From Echria macrotheca (Eukaryota > Ascomycota > Sordariomycetes > Sordariales > Schizotheciaceae), in assembly GCA_030411725.1 (NCBI GenBank), contig MU839829.1, positions 2,046,001 to 2,110,000 of the forward strand: a stretch of DNA of 64,000 nt, read 5' to 3'. The notes under the pieces were generated by a model. That model searched no databases. It saw only the letters and a program-made list of their open reading frames with translations, and was not told the origin of the DNA. This document shows, in pieces, positions 1-12,734 of the stretch. How positions within the stretch are numbered: position 1 is the first letter of the stretch; each line of letters starts with the position of its first letter. The translations under genes and the position numbers were made by a program.

Positions 1-1
1 C

Positions 2-847
2 TCAGCGCACATTGAGAGCGGGAATAAGCACATATCAATGAACCCGGACAACGTGGCGTCCTTGGACGCACTTGTCCAGGCTCTTGGTGCCAGCCAGAAG
101 CCCATCCCTAGCCCCCAAGTATCCGCCCGTATTGTTTCCTCGATCATCACGCAGTGGCCTTATGGGAATCGATTACCGGCGCTCGACATTCTCCGTTGCA
201 TGGTAGCAAAGTCTGGCGTCGCATCCCTGGCTGATGGGCGCCAGAGGAGTTTACTCGATATTGCGGTGCGAGGTGCTCTGGATACAGCGGACCCCATCAC
301 GGACACAGGAGCCAGCCTGGCAGAGTTTATCGCCGATGGTGTAAACTGGGACAACATCAACCCGAACAATGCCATGATGGCATTCCGTGCCGTGGTGAAT
401 CTTTTCCTCACGCCGGAAGGTCGAGAGCTTGCCATCCGAGAAGCAGCTGCTATCGTGAGCCTCATGGCGCGGATTGCTGGCGTTGATGGGAAAGAGCCAG
501 TGGGTGGCGCCAACAATAATCTCCAGGTCGCTCTGGTCACGGCCGCGTTCAACTACGCCTGCTTTGCATACAACGAGCGGCGCAAGAGTCCGGCAGAGGA
601 GGCGCTGGACCTTGGACTGCTTACGCAGTTATTCTCAGTTGCCGAGGCCGTAATCCGGAAGCAGAACGACGCTGAAGTTCTGTTTAGGGCGTGCATGACG
701 GCTGGCATGGTGATTGCCAGCGGCGACGATGGAAAGGAGCTTGCCAAAGCGCTTGCCGTCGGGGAGTGGTTGGGGGTTGCGACGAAGAATGCGGATCCAC
801 GGATTAAGGCTGTTGTTGCCGAGTGCTCAGAGTATCTGAAGGGGTAG
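2..847 (+). CDS. doa1: DOA1/UFD3 (PLAA) homologue, C-terminal PUL domain, 5' truncated by window edge
   Basis: The frame is open from base 2, so the start lies outside the window; 281 residues are visible and end at the TAG at 845-847. The sequence matches the C-terminal PUL domain of Doa1/Ufd3/PLAA: an all-helical armadillo-like fold with the stretches ITQWPYGNRLPALDILR and MMAFRAVVNLF. In the family, PUL binds the C-terminal tail of the Cdc48/p97 ATPase, and the upstream WD40 and PFU domains bind ubiquitin; those domains would lie to the left. The expected role is ubiquitin recycling and Cdc48-dependent degradation in cytosol and nucleus. There is no intron in the visible part. It converges on the BIM1-like gene. 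Confidence 0.85.
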   Translation, partial: SAHIESGNKHISMNPDNVASLDALVQALGASQKPIPSPQVSARIVSSIITQWPYGNRLPALDILRCMVAKSGVASLADGRQRSLLDIAVRGALDTADPITDTGASLAEFIADGVNWDNINPNNAMMAFRAVVNLFLTPEGRELAIREAAAIVSLMARIAGVDGKEPVGGANNNLQVALVTAAFNYACFAYNERRKSPAEEALDLGLLTQLFSVAEAVIRKQNDAEVLFRACMTAGMVIASGDDGKELAKALAVGEWLGVATKNADPRIKAVVAECSEYLKG

Positions 848-2313
848 TCTGTAAACGGTTGCGGTTGGCGACCTTTGGGATGCTTCAGGACGGCGGTTTA
901 GAGTCTACGATTATGAATTGAGCGGATTGTTAGATACAGAGAGATAAACAGTGGTTCGGTAGTGGGATTCCGTACGAGGCCAGAAATATAACTAGGTAGT
1001 CGACCTCGCGCTCGCAACTGCAGTGAAATAGAATATATGGCTTGTTTGCTGAACACATGTGATTGATTTGTGGAGGGGTGCTTATCCCACTGCAAGGCTT
1101 TGTCGAGGACACCACAGTCGATGAGTTGGACTGTCCGACGATAGCTTCGATACATCCATCCCTCTCATCCCCATCTCTCCCTTGCCCAGTAGTTTATTCA
1201 CATAGGCGCGTCGTACAGTGATCTACTCTAGGGTTGGGTTAAGACGAATTGTTCTACCAAGGTACGTAGGTGGAAAATGTTCGACGAAAGGGGGTGAGGG
1301 TCGGCGGCGCGTGTCGAGACGGCGTCGTCACTTTTGTCATTATCACAAATGTTCCGCGGTAAGCCAGCTGAGACAGTGGCTGACTCGAACCTGGGGAAGG
1401 AAGAAAGGGGGTAGATGGTCGAGTTTCCGGTCTGTCATGCTATGCTATCCTTGGTGTGTCTCAGTCTCGGATTCGGATGACGGGTCGTTGTCGTTGTTCT
1501 TTCTTGAATGGGTGGGTGGGGCTTGTGATGACTTCACTTGATGCTTGACGGGCGGATGTGTGTGTGTGTGTCATGTTCCTGATTTCCTGATTGATCCCGG
1601 CCGGGGTGATGATGATTTTTGAGATTTGAGCGTTGAGTTTTGCAAAAGTTACCGTGGATCCTGGGACTGTGTATCGTAGAGATGAAGCCCTCGGCGGAAA
1701 TGTTAGCACCATCAGTAACACGGGAATGATATTGGCTTGAAGACTCGAGTTCATAAACTCAGGAATACATACACTCGCTGCTAGTATTATTGACCTGAGT
1801 GAGGTATACGCTTCCATCTCGGCACTCGACATCGTATGAGATACATTATTCATTGATCGAGCCATTTTTGTCTTTTACAACACATCATTTCACTACATTC
1901 CGGGATTTCCGTTTCAACCCCACGGATAGATAGTCTATCTCTCGCCGTCTCACATATCCCGCTCGTATCCCACATCTTTGTCTTTGACACCAAATCGCTC
2001 GTCCATCATCCCATCCAAACGTCCTCTTGTTCTCATCGTCGTCCATCCAACCAATAAAAAAAAGAGCTGACTCCAACGAGACAAGCTCTGGTCAAAATTA
2101 TAAAAAGGGAGCGAGGGTAAAGAAGTTGAAGAGAGACAAAAAAAAACCACGCCTCAAGAACGCCAATACAAATGCCAGACCCACCACCATCCCTGATGTC
2201 CCTGAATATACAAACGCGACGACCCGTCAAACCCCTTTAAAAACTCTTTCCACGTTTCGTATCGTCGCTAAATGATGATGATAAAGAAAAGGTGAGGCAA
2301 AGAGGGTGTGCAA
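848..2313. other. Intergenic, between convergent genes
   Basis: This is 1.47 kb between the 3' ends of the DOA1 homologue and the BIM1-like gene. It holds a short GT run near 1559-1572 and A-rich tracts near 2100-2150. A 134-codon minus-strand frame at 1461-1865 has A/T-ending codons unlike the neighbouring genes and matches no family I know; I do not call it a gene. Confidence 0.6.
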
Positions 2314-3150
2314 TCATAGCAACACCCACAGCCCGCCGAGAGCCACTGGCAGCCAGCCGAGATACTGCAGCAGGCCGCCGCCCGAGCTCCGGCGGAAGTA
2401 CCAGAAGCGGTGCTCGGCATCGCTGGTAGTATTCCCGGCGCCCGACGCGCGGACCGTGAGCGTGTAAATGTCGGCGAAGCCAATGTCGTTGCTATTGAAG
2501 CAGTTGGACTCGTTGACCTCCTCGAGGCGCGAGTCGCCCGGCTCGACAAAGGTGATATCGACGCACTTTCGATCAGTCAGCTTTTTTGCTGCTCTCCTTC
2601 AAGATTGCAAACGACAAGAGTCAACATACCGAAAACAGAGCAGCGCCGTGCAGGGCCAGCTCGACCACCTGGATCGTCGCGTTGTCGCCCGCCTTGACCG
2701 ACACGTTGGCCGGCAGCGGCACCTGCGGCAGACACAGCGTGCCCGGGTAGGGGTTCTTGCTAGGACCGAGGATCTGGAAGGGCGGCACGATCGGGAGACT
2801 CATGTTGCCGGGACCGCCGTCGGGACCGTCGGTCCCCAAGCCCATGTTGACATAGAGGAAAGCGGTGGCGTGGCCCTGGAACCAGCCGGGCTGGAGGGCG
2901 ATAGCGCCGCCGGTGGTGGGCCAGTATGTCCTGTTCTGCGTAAGGGTCATTCCGCCGCCTGCAAATCAGTTAGTGTTCGCTTCTTTCTCCTGCTCCGGGG
3001 AGAGAACCTACATGGATACATCCATTGCATGCCGTAGGGAAATGTTGAGTTGGTGATCAGGTTGTTTCCTCGCCATCCCGGATATGTGATGATGGTGTGC
3101 GCCGAGGCCACAGCGGCGCTCGCTACGCACAATAGTGTTGATGGCAGCAT
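2314..3150 (-). CDS. BIM1-like (X325, LPMO-fold) copper-binding protein, GPI-anchored
   Basis: Three exons (3150-3012, 2958-2630, 2565-2314) join in phase to give 239 residues. A signal peptide of 17 residues ends in VASA and the mature protein begins with His18 (HTIITYPGWRGNNL), as required for a copper histidine brace. The rest follows the fungal X325/BIM1-like pattern, with GMTLTQNRTYWPTTGG, N-glycosylation sites and spaced cysteines. The C-terminus is a hydrophobic segment, as expected for a GPI signal. Known members are cell-surface proteins linked to copper acquisition rather than polysaccharide oxidation; that this one does so is inference. Introns have GTAGGT and GTATGT donors. Confidence 0.88.
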
Positions 3151-5068
3151 TTTGTCGTGATGTTGTGTGTGAACCCCGATAAACCACCAAATCGAAAATC
3201 CGTCAAGATTGGACGGTGAACACCTTAAAAGCGACCCTGATGGCCCTCTTCCCTCTTGCTGACAAGCGCTGTGGGCGGCCGACAGACAAGAGACCCAGAC
3301 CCCGCTTTCTTCCCGGATCTGCCAAATGCTTGCTCTCGCTCGTCGCTGATCTGCCGAGTCCGTGCGGCGAGAACCGGTGTCGTCGTCGATGTGTCGCAGC
3401 AGCAAGCCTCGTGATAAAATTCGAATCGAATCGACGTCCTTCTCTCTGAAAAATCGCTTGGATGGGAGAAAAGCAGGTGAGAAGAGGCAGAGAGAGGTAA
3501 CTGAGAGCCGCCGAAATGGCGGCGAGGGGGTAATATCTCGACTGGCCAACTGCGAGAGTGCCAAGTCGTCAGCCAGTAGGATTCGTCTCTCCAGCCGCCC
3601 AGCGACACCCAGGGTCCGAACTTTTCCACGCAGCAAGCAAGCAAGCAAGTGCGGGCGGCTTTTTAGAACAGACCCACGGCCAACGAGCCAGTCAGAGATG
3701 GGCAAACCGGCTGGTGGTCGTGCGGGTGGTGCATGCCGATGCTCCCGTCCCCCTGTCACCGATCACATCCGGCAGCCAATCACGTCCGGCTGTTGAACCG
3801 CTCGGCGGGCGACTCGCTGTGCTGTGCTGTGTGCCGCGGCGAATTGGACGCCATGCCTCGCATCGAGTCCAACTCGCCGCGCCGTCACCGTGCCGGCCAA
3901 CTGGGCGCCAACTGTCACTATCACGGTAAGAACTTGTCCCTAATCGTTTGGAAAGCTGCCCGGAGCCGCGGGCAAAAGGACCAATATACCGTGATCGGAG
4001 AAGTGCCGTAGCCTTCAGCTCGGAAATGCGGGGGCAGGGAATCGAAGGCAGGGCTGGGTGCGCAGTCCAGAAGCGGCGTCGCGGCGCTGCTGATGGTCGA
4101 CCCCGGTTACAATCCCCACGTTTCTTCCGTCGTCGCCGCCCGCCATGTCGATGATTTGAGATCCACCAGGATAAGCGCCCGGAAGCCAATCACCGACCAC
4201 ACCACCTTCGGAGCCTTGACCCTCCTCCTCAGCATCGATTGCAGATTCCATGCACTTGGGCGCTATTTTCGGCTTGTCCTTTCTGTCAGCGCCCAGAGCA
4301 AAAAGACGGTGCCCTACCGACGGTAATGTCCAGGACTGCACGGTAGCCCCTACTGCACGGATCATTGTCGCAGCGAATGTTTGCTCAAACCGGCCCTTTG
4401 CCGGCCTCGGGCTGAAGGTGCTGCGATAGCAGCAATCATCCGAGAGCGCTGCTGGCCGGCCACTTCGGACTGATTGCGTCGCCTCTTCCCAGGACGCATG
4501 CTGTGTCCAAGAAAGGAGACCTTATCCGGCCGTTCTCGTTCGCTACGCTGCATGTCAGCTTGCCAACCGACACATCGTCGGCCAACCTCTCCAGGCGTCA
4601 TCGTCTCACTCGGGACGGACAGCAGCGATGATGTCCGTCTGGTAAAAAAGAAACATCTGAAACATCTGTAGACAAAACCGTTGGCGACCCCAGAAACCAA
4701 AAAGGAGGGGAGTAAAAAAAGACTTACCGATCGGCTCTTTCAACGGTGGCTGATGTCGACACGCGGCGCTGTTTGCATCCTTCAGAGCTTGTCCGTCGTG
4801 TAACCACGTTCTAAATCAGGGTAAAAGCTGACGGTCAATATCGACCACATGCCGGCTGTGATCCTTCAAAGACCGGCCACGGCCCCATTGGTGTGCTGCT
4901 GGCCGGCAATGCTTTGCTGTTGACCTACACCATTTTCAACATCGCCATTTCAACAACTCCATTCGTCACTAGTACGGGTAAGACAGGAAAGCACGGGAAA
5001 CACCGTCTATAACCTCGTAACCAAGCAACTAGCTCCAATGCACCCTATCCAAGTTGATTTCCAATCAT
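3151..5068. other. Intergenic region upstream of BIM1-like gene
   Basis: This is 1.9 kb that should contain the BIM1-like promoter and the 3' flank of the methylcitrate dehydratase gene. I see an AGCA microsatellite near 3632-3650 and CCAAT-type boxes (for example near 3775). Overlapping open frames on both strands are arginine- and serine-rich, lack family signatures and look like chance frames in GC-rich DNA. Confidence 0.5.
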
Positions 5069-6859
5069 CTACAAGAACTTGCTGTCCTTAACAGTATACA
5101 GATCCACATACTCGTCCACGGGCATCGCCTCGAGCGCCTTGGGGTTCTGGCCCAGCTCAACCAGCTTCTTCACCTTGTCGGCACTGAAGTGAGGCTCCAG
5201 GTGACGCTTGTACTTGGCCAGAATTTCGGGCTTGGCCTCCTCGCGACGCAGACGGTGGCCGAGCGGCGCCTCCACGACAACCTCGTCGAGAACGGTGCCA
5301 TCGTTGAGCTCCACAGTCAGAGCATTGCTGATGGTGCGGAGAGCAGGGTCGTGGTAGTCGGCAGTGAACTGAGGGTCCTCAACGCACTTGATCTTCTTGC
5401 GGAGCGACTCGACCAACTCTGACGTGGCCGCCTCCGAACCATCAACGTAGTCGCCAGCCGTAAGACGGCCAAACACCAACATTACCGAGCACATGTACTG
5501 GATGCAGTGGTCGCGATCGGCGAAGTTGTCCATGGGCTTGAACTGCTTGTCGATGATGCGGATGCAGGCTTCGTGTGTCCGGCACGTGATGCCCTTGATA
5601 TCGGCAGCCGACTTACCCATCGCCTTCAGCTGGTTGTAGATCTTCTGCGAAGCCTCCACAGCCGTTTGCGAGTGGAACTCGGCTATCGACGTCAGCACAA
5701 TTCACCGAGACTCCGAGGACATGCACCTACCAGGATACGAGACCTTGAACAGCACGTTCTCCATGACGTAGCTGCCATACGGCCGCTGGAACTCGAACTT
5801 CTTGCCCTTGAAGAGGACATCGTAGAAACCCCACACGGGGGCCGACAGCACAGTGGGGACGCCCTTCTCACCCTTGAGAACCTTGAGTGCAAGGTTGACA
5901 GCACGCTGGCATGCATCACCGGCAGCCCACGACTTGCGGGACATGGTGTTGGGCGAGTGCCTGTAGGTGCGCAAGCTCTGACCATCAACCCACGCCTGTG
6001 TGACGGCATCGGCCGTCTGCTGCTCCGTGAGACCGAGCATCTTGCTGACCACGGCTGTGCTGGCAACCTTGACAAGAACCACGTGGTCGAGTCCGACCTT
6101 GTTGAACGAGTTCAAGAGAGCCAAGCATCCCTGGATTTCGTGCGCCTTGATCATGGCCTCGAGAATGTCCTTCACCGTGAAAGTCTTGCCGCCGGCGATA
6201 TTACCACCAGCCTTGTTGGTCCGGGTAATCCAGTCGGCCACGGCGAGAATAGCACCGAGGTTGTCACTGGGATGGCCCCATTCAGCAGCAAGCCAGCAGT
6301 CGTTGTAGTCGAGCCACCGGATCATGGCACCGATGTTGAAGGCACCGTTGACAGGGTCGAGCTGGAAAGGGGTTCCCGGCACCTTGGTGCCATTGGGAAC
6401 AACAGTGCCCTCAACGATGGGCCCCAGCAGCTTGGTGCACTCCTTGAACCGCAGACCCTCGAGGCCACACCCGAGCGTGTCGAGGAAAACCCATCGCGCC
6501 GTGTCGAACTGGAGGAGAATCCTGTCAGCCGGCTAGCCGCGGAAGCAGAATTTTGGCGGGGTCGGCTGGCAAAAACTTACAGCGAGATCTGAGTCGATTG
6601 GCTTGTTGTGCACGTAGTCGGCAATGTCCTTAATCTCAGGGTCGTAGCCCTTGCTCTCTGAAGGCGCCGGTGCGGCGGCAGACTGCAGCGAGGACATGGT
6701 GGAAAAGTGGTTGCGAGTACCCAGGACGGGTGGTGTTCGAGGAGCGGCCGACGAGGAGGACCAGGTCAGCGGGCTGAGGGCCGAGGACCGGCAGAGGCGG
6801 CGTTGGGGCAGCACGAGCTTCCTCGAGGCCTGGCGGATTCCGCGCTGGACGGTTGACAT
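5069..6859 (-). CDS. prpD: 2-methylcitrate dehydratase (MmgE/PrpD family), mitochondrial, with apparent frameshift
   Basis: Three exons (6859-6581, 6509-5731, 5682-5069) encode about 556 residues if one base is discounted. The N-terminus is Arg/Ser-rich and lacks acids, as in a mitochondrial presequence. The body is clearly MmgE/PrpD (RWLDYNDCWLAAEWGHPSDN, TQAWVDGQSLRTYRHSPNTM, SRKSWAAGDACQRA). The enzyme dehydrates 2-methylcitrate in the methylcitrate cycle that clears propionyl-CoA. Both introns have consensus ends (GTAAGT, GTAGGT donors). Just inside exon 2 the frame reads FDTARWVFL, then must shift by one base to continue as TLGCGLEGLRF; the extra base is in the TT at 6480-6481. Without correction the protein stops soon after. 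It shares an upstream region with glutamate decarboxylase. Confidence 0.85.
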
Positions 6860-7724
6860 CGTCTCCGCCGAAGGGTGATAGGGTCAATTGGGCTGCAATT
6901 GGGCGTCAATCGGTCGAGACGGCGGCAGCGGGTTCCCGGGTCCCAACTTTGTATTTATTTGTTCCGGGGGAAGGAGCTCTCCCTTGTCTGTCGGCGAAGT
7001 GACCTGGATCAGAGCTCGGCCGCTTTGGCGGAACCTTCCATTTACCGCGGCAGGCCGAGAGGAAGCCCCTCGATCCCTGCGGGGCTAACTTCCCAGCTGT
7101 GGCGGGGTGTTAGCCTCGGAAGCGAACCCGTTTATTACCATGGCTTGGGTTCGATCTTCGGCTGATGGGACATGGCAAAGTCTAATCAGTGACTGGATCT
7201 GGATATTCACCTCTTCGACAACAATGGGCTTGCTCGAGTTTGGTATCGATTGATCCATCGCAAACTTGTGACGCCAAGCATGACCGATCTTGTTGCCAAG
7301 AGAGGACCCCGCCAAGAGCCAAGAAATTTTCAAGGTCAGCGGAGCCAAGCACCGCGCTGGGGATCGACCATCGATGTCGATGCATCTCCAACAAGCTTTA
7401 GCCTTTGTGTCCCAGGAAATGGTGTCCCTGTTCGCCTTGTTTATACACTACTTGACAAACTTGAATCTAAAAACCCGGAAATGGGCCAACTAACCATGGA
7501 ATCAGAACCAATTGGAGGAAGGCAGATCTGCAGGAACCTGAGAATCATCATATGATGTCGTCATCAAGTATCATACCACAAAGACCGCCTCAAGTTCTAG
7601 TCTAGTGAATTGGAGAACCTTTTTATCTCATTCTGTCTTCACGAAGCGTTGCTTCGGATCTTTCTCCGAACCGTTGTTTCCAACAAGCCCAGCCTACCCT
7701 GCTTGCACCTGCTAGCTCAAGAAC
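6860..7724. promoter_or_regulatory. Divergent promoter region between prpD and glutamate decarboxylase
   Basis: This is 865 bp between two outward-facing start codons. A perfect 12-bp palindrome, CATCATATGATG, lies at 7546-7557, about 170 bp before the decarboxylase start. No clear TATA box was seen. Shared regulation of the two genes is possible but not shown. Confidence 0.45.
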
Positions 7725-9496
7725 ATGTCTCTCTCACGTCATGTAAGTCTTGACCCAGACTGGGCTGTCTAGTACTGACACGTAAAAGGTCGATCCAGAG
7801 GATCTCATCCATCACCTTCAGGGATCCGAAATACAGACCAGCGATGGCCGCACTTCGCCCCATCTAACGCCTTACTCTACCGATTATGCCAGCCGCAAGG
7901 CGATTCCCAAGTTCAGCATCCCTCAAGATGGAGCTCCCAGTGATACGGTTTATGCCATGATCAGGGACGAGCTGGAACTCGACGGCCGTCCCAATCTCAA
8001 TCTAGCGAGCTTCGTCGACACATATCTGGAAGAAAACGCCCAGAAGCTCATGGTAGAGAACCTGGCCAAGAACCTCGCAGACAACGATGAGTACCCGGCC
8101 ATGCTGTCGATGAGTGAGCGCTGTGTCAGCATCCTCGCCAACCTATGGGGCGTGCAGAAGGGTGAGAAGGCCATCGGCACGGCAACGACGGGGTCGTCCG
8201 AGGCCATCCATCTAGGCGGTCTGGCCATGAAGCGTCGCTGGCAGGAGAAGCGGCGCGCCGAGGGGAAAGATACGCAGAAGCCCAACATCATTATGGGGTC
8301 TAACGCCCAGGTCGCTCTGCTCAAGTTTGCTCGCTACTTTGACGTCGAGGCACGTGTGCTGCCGGTTTCCGCCAAGAGCAAATTCCGTCTGGACCCCGAC
8401 CTGGTGAGGGAGAACTTGGATGAGAACACGATCGGCATCTTTGTCATCCTAGGGAGCACTTATACTGGCCATTACGAGCCCGTATGGGAGATCTCAGATA
8501 TTCTCGATGAATTCCAGGAGAAGACGGGCATCGACATTCCCATCCACGTCGACGCGGCGAGTGGTGGTTTTGTAGCCCCCTTTACCCACGCAGGCGTGGG
8601 TGGACATAAGTGGTGAGTGAGGTTCTCGCCCCGGACGCACATTGTTGCTTACTCTTTCCAGGAACTTTGAGCTTCCACGTGTCAAGTCGATCAACACGTC
8701 TGGCCATAAGTATGGACTCGTGACACCAGGAGTAGGTTGGGTCATCTGGAGAGACGAGTCTTTCCTCCCAAAGGACCTCATTTTCGAGCTCCACTACCTA
8801 GGCGGCAAGGAACTGTCGTTTACGCTCAACTTCTCAAGACCTGGGGCCCAGATCATTGTGCAGTATTTTAATCTTATCCACCTCGGATTTTCGGGCTATC
8901 GCGAGATTATGGAAAACTGTCTGGCCAATGCGAGGCTCCTTTCCAAGAGCTTGGAGGCCACCGGCTGGTATACTTGTCTGAGTGACATACACCGGCGGGT
9001 GTCGGGCGGCGGGACTTCGGGAGCCTCGGATGTGAAGGATGCTGTCAAGAAGACTGTCTCGGCCGTTTCTGGGGGTGGTAGCGGCGAGTCATCAGATACA
9101 TCGGCGGCCTATATCGCTGGTTTGCCGGTGGTTTCGTTCCGCTTTACGGATGATTTTAAATCGCAGTACCCACACATCAAGCAGGAGACGGTGTCGCTGT
9201 TACTACGAGCTCGACAATGGATCATCCCAAACTACTCGCTGCCACCGAGCGAGGATAGCACCGAGATATTACGCGTTGTGGTCCGGGAGAGCATGAGCCT
9301 CGATTTGCTCGACAGGCTGGTGACGGATATCGTCCAGGTCACCGAGACCCTGATGGAGAACGACGAGGTGGACCTCACGATTCTCCATAGGCAGCAAAAG
9401 GGCCCGTCGCGGAAGCAAGACAAGGACCATAAAAAGGAGAAGGCACTAGGCGAGTTCAGGAGAATGGCCGAGGGTATCCACCGGTCCGTCTGTTAG
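7725..9496 (+). CDS. gad: Glutamate decarboxylase
   Basis: Three exons (7725-7742, 7789-8612, 8662-9496) give 558 residues; the first codes for only six residues (MSLSRH). This is a type-II PLP decarboxylase: TATTGSSEAIHLGGLAMKRRW, the HVDAASGGFVAPF segment and the PLP lysine in NTSGHKYG (Lys297). It converts glutamate to GABA with release of CO2 in the cytosol, feeding the GABA shunt and acid-stress tolerance. A Gly/Ser-rich insert (about residues 395-425) interrupts the C-terminal domain. The C-terminus is basic and shows no obvious plant-type calmodulin site. The tiny first exon could hide an alternative start, but the splice is in phase and the family N-terminus fits. Confidence 0.9.
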
Positions 9497-9526
9497 CTCT
9501 AGTTTGTAAAGTAGATGAGCCCCACC

Positions 9527-10610
9527 CTACGCAGCAGCGGCAGCGAATTTGAGGTTCTCATTCCCCACGACTGATTTCAGCACTGTCTTCGCGTTGATGC
9601 CCTGCACGGCCCCGTTGCCTCCCTGCATGATGCTGGCAAAGTTGTTGGAGATTAGCTGGATACCGCTCGAGAAGCCGGCCTCGTCGAACTCGCAGTGGCC
9701 CCCATTGGGTGTGTTGTCCACCGTCTGCAAGGCCCCGATCTGACGCGCATTCAGCCCCTGGCCGGCCGCGAGCGCCTCGTACGCCTTGATGGCAGCCGGG
9801 ATGGCGGGCTGCAGCAGCTCGAGCTCCTGCTGCGTGCTCTGGAAGTGAATCTTGGAGTTGGTGATGAACCCGGCGGCATCGACGACGTCGACCTGCGGCA
9901 CGAGGCCGCCGCACATGAGCAGCACGCCGGTGTTGGGGAACTCGGACAGGTGGGCGGGGATGAAAAATCCCGAGAGGGTCAGCGACCCGCCCGACACGCC
10001 CGTGAAGAAAACATTCGCTGGGTCGAAAGCGATGACCTGCGGGAGGACTTGTTTGACCAGGTCGCGCACGGCCTGCGAGTCGGCGGCGCCGTCGGGTCGG
10101 GACAGGCCCGAGGGGGGGCCGGTCCGCTGGCCCCAGAGGAGCTGTTCCGAGGGCGCGAGAACAACTACTCCCATGAGGTTGCCCTGGACTGCCTGGTTGG
10201 GGAAGTCGAAGAAGGACTGGCCGCCGTCGCCGTGCAGGAGGACGTTTAGGCCGAGTTTGCCGGTGCTGTTGGGGGCCGAGCTGGCGCCGGTGACGCTGGT
10301 GAGTGTGGTGAATTCGGAGGCTGGGCCGGAGACTTTAAAGCGGAGTGGTACGCCACTGTTTTCTCTAGTGTCAACTTTCGAAAGGGGGGATGGATAGGGG
10401 TCGTGGGATGACGGACTTCACGTTGACTGTGGTGTCGAGGATCGACGACCCATCCGTGGCCGTCGTGACCCTTGTCGACGCCTGTCCTTTTCCCTGACCT
10501 GTGCCGCCTTGGTTGGCATTCCCGCCGTTACGGTTCCTCTGGGGAAGGGCGTAGGTATTCCCGATGAGACTGGGGAGGACCAGCAGCAGGGTTGAGAGAA
10601 TGGTCAACAT
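9527..10610 (-). CDS. Secreted alpha/beta-hydrolase-like protein (putative esterase)
   Basis: Two exons are proposed (10610-10417 and 10364-9527), giving about 343 residues. The N-terminus is a signal peptide (LTILSTLLLVLPSLIGNTYA) followed by a Gly/Asn/Gln-rich linker. The catalytic-looking core has LLHGDGG near the start, FFTGVSGGS as the probable nucleophile elbow with Ser, and a late GGHCEFD that could supply the His. Relatives in ascomycete genomes are often mislabelled cyclin-like F-box proteins. The substrate is unknown. The intron has a weak donor (GTCCGT), so that junction is the least sure part of the model. It ends 30 bp from the convergent decarboxylase stop codon. Confidence 0.7.
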
Positions 10611-12734
10611 TCTGGCGGCGATCTAGGTCTCCGACAAAAAACAACAACAACACGGAAATCTAAGATAATAACACAAGAAGAAAGAAGAGATCGACACCGG
10701 GAATCCAGTTCCCAGGTCGTTGGCTGACGGTGGGACAGACAGACGAGAAGGAAAGGAAAGGAAAAAGGAAGAGGGAGAAGCCTCCCGCTGAACCGGGATT
10801 TCGTCCATACATAAGAAATGATGTGCAATTGGCATTCTTGTAACGTCGAGCACTGGCCAACAGTAAATCCTCTCCAGATCCTTTTTTGTGAGTGCTCGCT
10901 TGCTTTGCCGGTGGGGGTTGGTTGGTTCGGCGATAGGCATTGATGGCTCGTTCATGTTTCGAAATCGGACGGGAAACCCACTTTTCCTCCGCTCCGATAC
11001 GCTTTCCCACAAAATATCCGACACGAACAAGAACAAACACAAACAGCCGGGTGTTTGAGATGGCGCCGCAGAATTTTCCGGCCCAAGGAAGCCTCCTTTT
11101 CTGACCCACTGGATCGTCGCTAGATCTTGCCATTTTTCCTGCGATATCTTCTAGGAGTTTGACAGCTGTATAAAGAAGCCGGGAGTGTCCCCAATAATTC
11201 CGACGTCATAGCTGATCGTACAGGCCAGTTGTAAACTGGCTGGTGGATATGCATCTGTCAGCAAATGTATACCTACTGCCTAGTACCAGGTAGGAACTCT
11301 CATTCTTGGTATCTGGTTCGCATTCAGACAAATGACTTTGATAACAGCTGGCCTCAGAATGAAAGGCAGTTGGTATTCGAGCGTCACGACATCTCAAAAT
11401 GGTGAGCTTGGGTTTCTGAATTACGATCTTTGGTTTGGAAATATCGCTGAGGAGCGAAACAAACTCCTTGAACGCGAGAGGAATGTCTTCCCCCAATGCC
11501 TACTTGCCTACCTACCCAACCAACAATAACTGACTAACGAGCAAGACCTCCCAACAAACAAATATACCAAACGTCCCATGACGTAGAGACAGTCTTCGAT
11601 ACTGATGAGCCACAATTGATTCCTACCGATTGATCTTGAGGTCGTAAAAGTACATCACAAAGTGGACCTAGCCTTGCTTCAAGTGTTGCCCATGGCGTAG
11701 AGCGAGAAGTCACAACCGTCCCTCAAGTGTTATTCAAAGGAAAGTTGAGGCTCTGATATCAAAGTCATTAGCAGATTTCCAACACACTGAATTCATAACC
11801 TACCCCTGTAGATGTTCACAAGGTGCTCACCGAACTGGCTCCCTATACCTGCAAACAGCTCGTCATTGCCACTCCAAGAAAGCCTCGGTGAGTTCTGAGA
11901 GTGTTTAGGGCTTGACATTGTGTCAATTGTAAGCCTGAGGAAGTAGTCGGCCCATATTCTCGGAGATCTCTATGCTCGAGTATATCTAGCATTTCTGTAA
12001 TCACCTACTTACATACCGAGGCCCAAAGGACGTAGGACTCTGGCCCAATCTGAAGAAGGATGAAGGACATCGAGACTTCAGAGTCCTTGCCTGCGGTCAG
12101 ACCTCCGGCCAGCCGGGTCGAGATTGAGGCATATCGGATAGCATCGCGGGGCGAGATTCCTGGAAAACCTCGTAATAAGCAAAGTCTCCGGGTGACTAGC
12201 AAAGAGTCTTAACAGCCGTCCGTTCTGATGCCTCGTAAGGCTGTTATCGACACCTTACGAGCAGCGCGGGAAGGGACCCCTGTCAGGCAGGCGGTCCTGT
12301 CACCTGTGCCCCGGGCGTGCATGGCCGGCAAGTGGTCGGCGGGGGACATTGGCTCATTGGCTGAGAAAAGGACCCCTGCTGGGCACCTTTCCATAACGGG
12401 TTGGGGTCAGTTGTCCACCGGGGCGAAGCATTGGCGGCCTTCAGTTTCTGTTCTCGGTCGATGGGTCGGCGTGGGACGATTCGGAGCGGGCTGGCTCTTC
12501 CCAACGTCGCTGGGAACTTCCATGTTGTGTCCTTTTTACATCCTCCACTTTCTTGTCTCAAGTTGGCCACCTGCGGCCGGGTCTGACGCTGACTTAATTT
12601 CCCTTGGGTTCAATAGCAACTTTGCCTCCGGGTAGTCGTTCTCGAAGGAAGAAACAAGTGGGCCGCTGCAACTGGCACTGGCAGTTCATGGGCGAACCCC
12701 GCGGTCGCTCGCAGCGGTCCGTCCCGGCCGCGAC
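10611..12734. other. Long intergenic region between divergent genes
   Basis: This is 2.1 kb upstream of both the secreted hydrolase (minus) and the finger-protein gene (plus). It holds CCTACC/GGTAGG runs near 11270-11520 and no convincing gene. The 135-codon frame at 12228-12635 probably lies in the 5' leader of the regulator. Confidence 0.5.

Noticed and set aside
1461..1865. A 134-codon minus-strand frame with a plausible start
   Set aside because: Codons end mostly in A/T, unlike verified genes here, and nothing in it is recognisable.
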